Below, piece after piece: positions 1 through 5,189 of a DNA stretch of 5,189 nucleotides. The translations under genes were made by a program, and so were the position numbers. The stretch lies in the NCBI GenBank assembly GCA_937967345.1, contig CALBTN010000390.1, positions 1-5,189 on the forward strand. The letters are read 5' to 3'. The stretch comes from an uncultured Rubrivivax sp. Lineage in GTDB: Bacteria; Pseudomonadota; Gammaproteobacteria; Burkholderiales; Burkholderiaceae_C. The notes below the pieces were generated by a model. It saw only the letters and a list, made by a program, of their open reading frames with translations, did not search any database and was not told where the DNA came from. The number at the start of each line of letters is the position of its first letter. Within the stretch, counting starts at the first letter, position 1.

Positions 1-2917
1 CCGCGCCGGCCGCCTGGCCCAGCGTCTTGCCGGCCAGACCGGTGCTGAAGCTCCACACGCCGTCGAGTGCGTTCAGGCCGATGCGCAGGTCACTCAGGCC
101 CAGCGTGCGCGTGCCGGCATCGTCGGTCACGCTCAGGTCGCCCGAGGCGCGTTCGACGACCACGTCGGCGCTGAAGGTGGGGGCGCTGCGCATCACCAGA
201 TGGCCGCCCAGGCGCAGGTCGCCGCCCCAGCCGAAGTGCGGCTGCGCGCGCTTCAGCAGCGGCGCCACGTCCAGCGGCTCGAGCTGCGCATCGACGTCGA
301 TCTTGGCCGGCGCGCGACCGGGGTCGGCCGCGGTCCAGGCGATGCGGTTCCAACCCAGCGTGGCGCCCAGCAGCTCGGCGCTGCCGGCTTCGGCGGCGAC
401 GTGCATCGGCCCGTCGGCCCAGCGCAGCCGCAGCTCGGTTTGCTTCAGCTGCAGCCAGGGCGCGGCGGCCGCGGCGTCGCCGCGCAGCAGCAGCTGCTGC
501 AGCTTGCCGCTCCAGCCGCTGGGTGCGCCGGGGCTGCCTTGCAAGCCGCCGCTGAGGCGCAACTCGGCGTGAGTGCGCTTGGAACGGGTCCCCGCCGGGG
601 CGTTCTGCAGCGCCTCGACCCAGGCCGGCGGCAGCGATTTCGAGTCGCCCTGCAACTGCAGGGTATGGGCCTGCGGCGTGCCCTGCAGCTTCAGCTGCAC
701 GGCATCGGCCGAGCGCTCGCCGTGCGCCAGCCCCTGGATATCGACCTGGGCATCGAGCAGCGCGTCGGGTGCGCTGCCCAGGTTCCAGCGCGCGTCGGCG
801 CGCTGGATGCGCAGCGCACCGAGCTGCAGCGCCTTGCCGGTGTCGAGCCGGCCCTGGGCGCGCAGCTGCGGCCAGCGCCCGTCGATGCTGAAGTCCGCCT
901 GCAGCGCACCGTCGAGCCGGGCGTCTTCACCTGCAGGCAACGCGAGCTTCCACAGCGGTTGCAGCCGGGCCAGTGCCGGCAGGTCGGCCTTCAGCTCGAG
1001 CCGGTCGGCGCGGCCGGCGCCGGCGCTGTCCCATTGGCCCTGGGCGTCGATCTGGTTGCCATCGGCCAGCAGCCGCAGCTGGCCGGTGGCGGGCCCGGCC
1101 GCAGCCGCGCGCAGCGCGAGCTGGCCGCTGAGCGGGACCCCGGCGAGCTGGCTGGGCAACAACTTCAACTGCGCCTGGCCGCGCAGCCGCTGCAGCCACT
1201 GCAGCGCCGAGTTGGCCGACTGCGGCAGCCGCAGGTCGACATCGGCGCTGGCGTTGATGCGGTGCGCCGCACGCCGCCACGCTGAGTCCTCGGGCCCCGG
1301 CCACCACGGCACCGGGTCGAAGTCGCTCAGGTTGACCTGTGCGCGCGCGGCCCAGGCGGCATTCTCGTCAGGCCGCGTCAAGCGGCCACTGGCGCTGGCG
1401 CGTGCGCTGCCCGCCTGCGCCAGCAACTGGTGCAGCTCGATGTGCAAGGGGTTGAGCTGCGCGTCCAGCCGCAGCTGCACCGGCTGCGCGCTGCGGATGC
1501 CGAGCTGACGGCCGTCGATCTGGCCGCGCACGCGCACCGTGGCGCTGTGCGGCGCGGTGCCGTCGAAGCCGCTGCCTTCGAGCTGCAACTGGCCGCCCAG
1601 CATCATCTGCGGCGCGCGTGCATCCAGCGCAGCCGGTTGCAGCGCGCGCAGCCGGGTGTCGAGCTGCCATGCGGCCGGATGCCACTGGCCGCTGCCGCTG
1701 AGCTGCCCGGCCGCGCTGCGCGCGCTGCCCAACTCGGCCTCGAAGGCCTGGATGTCGATCTGGCTGGGGTCGTCCGGGCGTGCCTGCAGTTGCAGCTCCA
1801 TCGTGCGCAGCGGCAGCTGGCCGTCGCTCCAGCGGCCGGCGTCGTGGTTGCGCAGCGTCAGCGCCACCGCCGCCGGCAGCTCGCGCGCGCTGGAGCTGGC
1901 CGAGGCCTGCAGGTCCAGCGCGGTGCGCGGCGCCGCGCTGTGCAGCGCCGACAGATCAAGCGCGCGCGCGCTGGCCTGCAGCTCGCCCAGCGGCCAGGCG
2001 GCGAAGGGGCGCAGCTCGGCGCTGGCGTCCAGCGTCTGCGCCGGTTGCGAGGCCACGCCGCGCGCGCGCAGCGTGGCCCGCAGGTGCGGGCTGGTCAGCG
2101 GGCCGTTGAGCTGCAGCGCGGCCGACCATTCGGCAGTGTCGGCGGCAGTGTCGGCGGCGGTGCCCGCGCCGACGGCGGCGGCCGGCGCGGACGGCGCCGT
2201 GGCTTGTGGCGCTGCCTGCTGCGTGATCTGCAGCGCCGCATCCAGCGCCAGATCGCCGCGTGTGGCCAGTTGCGCCTGGCCCGACAGGCGCAGCCGGTCC
2301 CAGGCCAGCGACAGTGCGTCGATCCGGTGCAGCGCGCCGCCGTCGGTACCCAGCGCGACGCGCGCGCCCAGTTCGCGCAGCGGCGGGTCCAGGCCCTCGA
2401 TGCGCAACTCGCCGATGCGCAGCGCCTCGACCTGCAGCCCGAGCGGAAAGTCCAGGCGGGTCGGTGCGGTCACAGGCTCGCCGTCGGGCTGGCTGGATGG
2501 CCACAGCTCGATGCGCTGCGCCTGCAGCTCATCGAACTCGAGGTTCAGCCACACGCTGCCGCTGCCCCAGCGCAGCCGCGGCGCGCTCCAGCTCAGCTGG
2601 TGTACGGCTACGCGCATGCCGCCATCGGGCAACTGCAGGTCGAGCTGTTGCGCCGAGAAGCGCCCGAGCACGCTGCCGCTGACGCCGCTGGCCTGCAGCC
2701 CCGGCACCCGCGCGAGCAGCCACTGCGCGCCCGATTCGGTCAGCAGCACCCAGCCCAGCGCGGCGGCGGCGAGCAACGCGACCGCGACCACGCCGGCCAG
2801 GTACACACCGAAGCTTGCGCCAAGGCGGCGCAGCGCGCCGCGGCGCGGCGGCGGCGCGCCTTTGGCCGTTGCCGCCGGCGGCGGGTTGGGCGAGGGGGAC
2901 GGGGCGGGGTCGGCCAT
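1..2917 (-). CDS. tamB: TamB, translocation and assembly module inner-membrane component (N-terminal 972 residues; 3' end outside window)
   Basis: TamB is anchored in the inner membrane and crosses the periplasm as a long beta-rich groove. It partners the barrel TamA and, as an AsmA-like protein, is implicated in outer-membrane protein assembly and phospholipid transport. My translation from ATG 2917 shows a Pro/Ala-rich, Arg-containing cytoplasmic tail (residues 1-32) and one membrane segment (about 37-59). Next comes the family-typical juxtamembrane run TESGAQWLLARVPGL (60-74) and a glycine-rich stretch (GVSGSVLGRFSAQQL, 78-92). The rest is hundreds of residues of alternating hydrophobic/polar beta-strand repeats. 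The motif SDFDPVPWWPGPE (531-543) resembles what I recall of betaproteobacterial TamB. I saw no cysteine. The frame stays open to the left edge, so the conserved C-terminal TamB (DUF490) domain is not visible; E. coli TamB is about 1260 residues. ATG 2917 is preferred. A GTG lies directly before it (2920), and tamA's own stop is in frame seven codons upstream of that GTG. No strong Shine-Dalgarno sequence is seen. Confidence 0.93.
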   Translation of the reverse strand, partial: MADPAPSPSPNPPPAATAKGAPPPRRGALRRLGASFGVYLAGVVAVALLAAAALGWVLLTESGAQWLLARVPGLQASGVSGSVLGRFSAQQLDLQLPDGGMRVAVHQLSWSAPRLRWGSGSVWLNLEFDELQAQRIELWPSSQPDGEPVTAPTRLDFPLGLQVEALRIGELRIEGLDPPLRELGARVALGTDGGALHRIDALSLAWDRLRLSGQAQLATRGDLALDAALQITQQAAPQATAPSAPAAAVGAGTAADTAADTAEWSAALQLNGPLTSPHLRATLRARGVASQPAQTLDASAELRPFAAWPLGELQASARALDLSALHSAAPRTALDLQASASSSARELPAAVALTLRNHDAGRWSDGQLPLRTMELQLQARPDDPSQIDIQAFEAELGSARSAAGQLSGSGQWHPAAWQLDTRLRALQPAALDARAPQMMLGGQLQLEGSGFDGTAPHSATVRVRGQIDGRQLGIRSAQPVQLRLDAQLNPLHIELHQLLAQAGSARASASGRLTRPDENAAWAARAQVNLSDFDPVPWWPGPEDSAWRRAAHRINASADVDLRLPQSANSALQWLQRLRGQAQLKLLPSQLAGVPLSGQLALRAAAAGPATGQLRLLADGNQIDAQGQWDSAGAGRADRLELKADLPALARLQPLWKLALPAGEDARLDGALQADFSIDGRWPQLRAQGRLDTGKALQLGALRIQRADARWNLGSAPDALLDAQVDIQGLAHGERSADAVQLKLQGTPQAHTLQLQGDSKSLPPAWVEALQNAPAGTRSKRTHAELRLSGGLQGSPGAPSGWSGKLQQLLLRGDAAAAAPWLQLKQTELRLRWADGPMHVAAEAGSAELLGATLGWNRIAWTAADPGRAPAKIDVDAQLEPLDVAPLLKRAQPHFGWGGDLRLGGHLVMRSAPTFSADVVVERASGDLSVTDDAGTRTLGLSDLRIGLNALDGVWSFSTGLAGKTLGQAAGA
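2131..2154. repeat. Two perfect tandem copies of a 12-base unit inside tamB
   Basis: The plus strand reads CGGCAGTGTCGG at 2131-2142 and again at 2143-2154, followed by a further CGG. On the coding strand this gives the repeated Thr-Ala-Ala-Asp peptide in the low-complexity linker of TamB. The unit length is a multiple of three, so a gain or loss of copies would keep the frame. Confidence 0.85.
2132..2221 (-). other. Ala/Pro/Thr-rich low-complexity linker within TamB
   Basis: Residues 233-262 of the predicted TamB are almost entirely Ala, Pro, Gln, Thr, Ser and Gly (for example QQAAPQATAPSAPAAAVGAG, then a repeated TAAD). They interrupt the beta-strand-like pattern on both sides, which resumes at EWSAALQLNG. 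It looks like a flexible insertion or loop between strands of the periplasmic groove. The frame is intact through it. Confidence 0.6.
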
Positions 2918-2938
2918 CACGCGGGGCTCGCAACCGTG
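2918..2938 (-). other. 21-base tamA-tamB junction, no promoter or terminator
   Basis: Between the tamA stop (TGA, 2941-2939) and the tamB ATG (2917-2915) lie seven codons' worth of sequence in the same register: CAC GGT TGC GAG CCC CGC GTG. There is no inverted repeat or T-run that could act as a terminator, no room for a promoter, and only a weak purine patch (GCGAG) as a possible ribosome site. Co-transcription with tamA is strongly implied. Confidence 0.7.
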
Positions 2939-4807
2939 TCAGAACACCACGCCGACGCTGAAGTGCAGCCGCAGCTTGCGCACCTCCTGGCCGTAGGCCA
3001 GATCGATGCGCAGCGGCCCGACCGGGCTGCGCCAGTGCAGGCCGGCGCCGTAGCCGAACACCGGGCGCATGTCCTTCCAGCCGTCCGACGCGTTGCCGGC
3101 GTCGACGAACAGCGCCCACAGGAACTCGGGCCGGTCGGCGAAGATCGGCCGCGCGATCTGCAGGCTGCTGGTGAACAAGGTGGTGCCGCTGAGCACCGCG
3201 CCGTTGAGTTCGGGGCCGAGCGAGCGATAGGCGTAACCACGCACCGACTCGTCGCCGCCGGCACGGAACAGCAGCGTGTCGGGCACGCTCAGCGCTTCGC
3301 GCACGAACACCTGGCCCAACTCGATCCGGCCGCTGCCGTAAAAGCCGTCGGGCAGCGGCAGGTAGCCCTGCACCCGGGCGTACAGGCGCGAGAACGGTCC
3401 CGAGTCCACCGTCTCGTCGCCCGCGCCGGGCAGCGGCGTGGTCGTGCCGCGCGCATAACCCAGCGCCCCTTGCAGCGACCACACCGTGCCGCGCGTGGGC
3501 GTGCGCAGGTCGTCGACGTCGCGCCAGGTCCAGTGGTAGTTGGCCGACAGCGCCTCGCTGTCGTTGTCGCCGGCCGCGGTCTCGAGCAGCGAGCGCGCGT
3601 ATTCGCCGTAGATCAGCCGCCAGATGCGCAGCGAGTCGCGGGTGCGCCCGGCGCGCACGTGCCACGAGGTGCGCGTCTCGTCGTTGGTGGTCAGCCGCTC
3701 GACCTGGCCGGCCAGCAGGTTGCGGTAGCCGTTGTCCAGCAGGTGCGAGGTCAGGTCGCCGCTCCACATGGTCTGCTCCTGGCCGATCTGCAGCCGGTTG
3801 TGCAGCACCCAGCGGGTGTCGAAGATGCGCCGGTGGGTGTGCTCCAGCGTCACCTGGAATCCGGTGTCGTCGGCAAAACCCACGCCCACGGTGGCCTGCT
3901 GCAGCGGTGCCTCGCGCAGCGCCAGCAGCGCCTGCGCCTGCGCCGGGTCGGGGCTGGCGGCATCGACATCGATGATCGCGCTTTCGAACAGGCCCAGATT
4001 GAGCAGGCGGTCCTGCACGTCGCGGATCGTCTGCTCGGTGGCGGGCCGCCCGATCAGCTCGCGTGCCGCCGGCAGCACCGCCTGCTCGTCGAAGTGCTTC
4101 AGCCCGGCGGTGTGGATCTTGCCGACGCGGTACAGCGGGCCGCTGTCGGCCACCACGAACAGCCGCACGCTGTTCGTGTCGGCGTTGACCTGGGCCGAGG
4201 TGCCGGCCCACTGCGCCTGCAGGTAGCCGTTGCTGCGCAGGCTGGCGATCACGCGGTTCTTCGCGCGGTCCCACGCCGATTGCTGAAACGGCTGGCCCGG
4301 CGCCAACGCCCACTCGTCGTGCAGTGCTTCGGTCAGCTCGATCGCGCGGGCGTCGCCGGCTTCGGTCTCGTCGTACAGCGCGCCTTGCACTTGCAGCGTC
4401 AGGCGGTGGATCGTGGCGCGCTCGCCGGGGCGCACGCTCATGCGCAGCAGTGGCGGTGCCGCGCCGTCGTCGACGCGCCGCACCTTGACCTCGGGGTTGA
4501 AGTAGCCCTCGGTCTGCAGCAGCGACAGCGCCTGCGCCGCCGCCGCGCCGATCAGGCGGTCGATCTCGCCGCGCGTCAGCGCATCGGCCTCGGCCGCGTA
4601 CTGCAGCCGCGCCAGATCCAGATGCTGCTGCAGCAACGCGCGCAGCTCGCTGGGTGCGTCGATCTCGAGCCTGAACTGTGGTTCGCGCCGGACCTCGACG
4701 CCGGCGCCTTCAGGCTTGCTTTGCGTGAAGGGCAAGCTGGCGCAGCCGCCCAGGGCTGCCGCCAGCACGAACCACAGCGCCAGGTGCAGCGCTGCGCGAA
4801 AGATCAT
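2939..4807 (-). CDS. tamA: TamA, Omp85/BamA-superfamily outer-membrane barrel, predicted lipoprotein
   Basis: This 622-residue protein is the outer-membrane half of the translocation and assembly module, working with TamB encoded just downstream. Residues 1-22 form a lipoprotein-like signal peptide ending in LGGC. About 44-125, 130-222 and 224-298 look like three POTRA domains, which are periplasmic docking modules; the third holds a typical IRDVQDRLLNLGLFESA helix-strand unit. From about 305 to the end is the 16-strand-type barrel (strand number taken from the family). It carries the Omp85 loop-6 motif FRAGGDESVRGYAYRSLG (514-531, with the VRGY core at 522-525), the FVDAGNA strand (567-573) and the SPVGPLRIDLAYG strand (594-606). 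It ends in a C-terminal Phe, as expected for a BAM substrate. The length is a little above E. coli TamA (about 577). The ATG overlaps the VWA gene's stop; the open frame continues 114 codons upstream only as a shadow of that gene. The signal peptide fixes the start at 4807. Cys22 is the only cysteine. Confidence 0.94.
   Translation of the reverse strand: MIFRAALHLALWFVLAAALGGCASLPFTQSKPEGAGVEVRREPQFRLEIDAPSELRALLQQHLDLARLQYAAEADALTRGEIDRLIGAAAAQALSLLQTEGYFNPEVKVRRVDDGAAPPLLRMSVRPGERATIHRLTLQVQGALYDETEAGDARAIELTEALHDEWALAPGQPFQQSAWDRAKNRVIASLRSNGYLQAQWAGTSAQVNADTNSVRLFVVADSGPLYRVGKIHTAGLKHFDEQAVLPAARELIGRPATEQTIRDVQDRLLNLGLFESAIIDVDAASPDPAQAQALLALREAPLQQATVGVGFADDTGFQVTLEHTHRRIFDTRWVLHNRLQIGQEQTMWSGDLTSHLLDNGYRNLLAGQVERLTTNDETRTSWHVRAGRTRDSLRIWRLIYGEYARSLLETAAGDNDSEALSANYHWTWRDVDDLRTPTRGTVWSLQGALGYARGTTTPLPGAGDETVDSGPFSRLYARVQGYLPLPDGFYGSGRIELGQVFVREALSVPDTLLFRAGGDESVRGYAYRSLGPELNGAVLSGTTLFTSSLQIARPIFADRPEFLWALFVDAGNASDGWKDMRPVFGYGAGLHWRSPVGPLRIDLAYGQEVRKLRLHFSVGVVF
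4742..4807 (-). other. Lipoprotein signal peptide and lipobox of TamA
   Basis: The first 22 codons of tamA read as a short n-region with Arg4, a hydrophobic core (about 5-19) and the lipobox L19-G20-G21-C22, followed by Ala-Ser-Leu. Cysteine 22 is encoded by TGC at 4744-4742 and is the only cysteine in the protein. Alanine at +2 is not the inner-membrane retention residue Asp, so Lol sorting to the outer membrane would be expected. About 20 flexible residues (23-43) then lead to POTRA 1. Glycine at the -2 lipobox position is acceptable but less common than Ala or Ser. Cleavage by signal peptidase I nearby cannot be excluded from sequence alone. Confidence 0.75.
4804..4807 (-). promoter_or_regulatory. 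ATGA stop-start overlap coupling the VWA gene to tamA
   Basis: On the minus strand the four bases 4807-4804 read ATGA. TGA (4806-4804) ends the VWA gene and ATG (4807-4805) starts tamA. The upstream bases (GCGGTTGCTCAGCAA) hold no convincing Shine-Dalgarno sequence. Translation of tamA is therefore probably by reinitiation of ribosomes finishing the VWA gene. This is an inference from arrangement. Confidence 0.7.
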
Positions 4808-5189
4808 TTGCTGAGCAACCGCATCGCGCCTTCCAGGCCCTGCAGCGTCAGCGGGAACATGCGCTGGTTCATGATCTGCTGGATCACCGCGATGCTTTGC
4901 CGGTAGTGCCACACGCCCATCGGCTCGGGGTTGATCCACGCGTACTTGGGGAAAGCATGCGTCAGCCGTTGCAGCCATTCGGCGCCCGGCTCCTCGTTGT
5001 TGTATTCGACGCTGCCGCCGGGCTGCAGGATCTCGTAGGGGCTCATCGTCGCGTCGCCGACGAAGATCAGCTTGTAGTCGCGGTTGTACTTGCGGATCAC
5101 GTCCCAGGTCGCGAACTTCTCGCTGAAGCGGCGCCGGTTGTTCTTCCACATGAAGTCGTAGACGCAGTTGTGGAAGTAATAGAACTCCA
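4804..5189 (-). CDS. VWA domain-containing protein, CoxE-like family (C-terminal part; 5' end outside window)
   Basis: Only the last 127 complete residues are visible, plus one split codon at the right edge. The frame stays open through 5189, so the first methionine inside the window (5151) is internal and not the start. The visible sequence begins EFYYFHNCVYDFMWKNN and contains strand IFVGDATMSPYEI. The Asp in GDATM (codon 5055-5053) sits where the last metal-coordinating residue of a von Willebrand A MIDAS site is expected. It then continues through an Asn/Glu-rich loop (GGSVEYNNEEPGAEW) and WINPEP, and ends in a helical tail, GLEGAMRLLSK. This matches what I know of CoxE-type VWA proteins (PF05762), soluble proteins often encoded next to MoxR-type AAA+ ATPases and thought to help assemble or insert metals into other proteins. 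Its target here is unknown. The TGA stop overlaps the tamA start, so it probably shares the tamA transcript. Confidence 0.82.
   Translation of the reverse strand, partial: EFYYFHNCVYDFMWKNNRRRFSEKFATWDVIRKYNRDYKLIFVGDATMSPYEILQPGGSVEYNNEEPGAEWLQRLTHAFPKYAWINPEPMGVWHYRQSIAVIQQIMNQRMFPLTLQGLEGAMRLLSK

Noticed and set aside
200..1285. A 361-codon plus-strand open frame and others of similar type at 27-572, 573-1508 and 1539-2996
   Set aside because: All lie opposite the continuous tamB frame, which translates to a convincing TamB. Their products are low-complexity, and none has a supported start site.
2821..2900. GC-rich run near the start of tamB as a possible hairpin or regulatory element
   Set aside because: The runs of CGG/GCG encode the Pro/Arg/Ala-rich tail of TamB. 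I could not identify a defined stem-loop with a T-tract or a recognised regulatory motif.
1..2917. Possible tamB frameshift or pseudogene, suggested by the fragmented minus-strand frames in this part
   Set aside because: Translating the register of ATG 2917 codon by codon gives no stop down to position 2. The fragments belong to other registers.
2529..4313. A 594-codon minus-strand frame overlapping tamA and the start of tamB
   Set aside because: It is out of frame with both genes, and its product is an Arg/Ala-rich low-complexity string. The overlapping frame has clear POTRA and Omp85 motifs.
1430..4906. A 1158-codon plus-strand open frame, the longest complete one in the window
   Set aside because: It is exactly codon-aligned and antisense to tamB and tamA. 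Its Gln/Arg/Ala/Leu-rich product has no domain pattern, and it crosses the tamA-tamB junction only because both genes share a register and avoid TTA, CTA and TCA. It is a GC-bias shadow.
4808..5149. Upstream in-frame extension of tamA to an ATG at 5149
   Set aside because: These 114 codons lie entirely within the VWA gene. The extension would bury the signal peptide in the middle of the protein, so the ATG at 4807 is the start.

Overview
The window is very GC-rich (roughly 70% by eye, not counted) and is packed with minus-strand coding sequence. It has no stretch above about 20 bases without a gene. Both tamA and tamB match their families in form. Together with a CoxE-type VWA gene placed directly upstream and the extreme GC bias, this suggests a Gram-negative betaproteobacterium, probably of the order Burkholderiales. 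The organism call is an inference from gene order and composition; no taxonomic marker is present.

Read in the direction of transcription (minus strand, right to left), the layout is as follows. (1) 5189 to 4804: the C-terminal ~127 residues of a VWA/CoxE-family protein whose start lies outside the window. (2) 4807 to 2939: a complete tamA-type gene (622 aa). It encodes an Omp85-superfamily outer-membrane barrel with three POTRA domains and a lipoprotein-type signal peptide. (3) 2917 to the left edge: the first 972 codons of tamB, the inner-membrane-anchored, periplasm-spanning partner, whose conserved C-terminal domain lies outside the window. The tamB frame has no stop from 2917 to the window edge; I translated it codon by codon.

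The VWA gene and tamA overlap by four bases (ATGA). tamA and tamB are separated by only 21 bases and share one reading register. No promoter or terminator is visible at either junction, so the three genes look like one co-transcribed, translationally coupled unit. From known biology, TamA in the outer membrane and TamB spanning the periplasm form the translocation and assembly module. This module is implicated in inserting some outer-membrane proteins and, for TamB and other AsmA-like proteins, in moving phospholipid between the membranes. The role of the VWA protein next to it is unknown to me.

I found no mobile element, RNA gene, CRISPR array or clearly new system. The points most worth a second look are the lipobox on TamA, whose Cys22 is its only cysteine, the VWA-tamA coupling, and the shared reading frame of tamA and tamB. 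Long open frames on the plus strand, including one of 1158 codons, are shadows of tamA and tamB.
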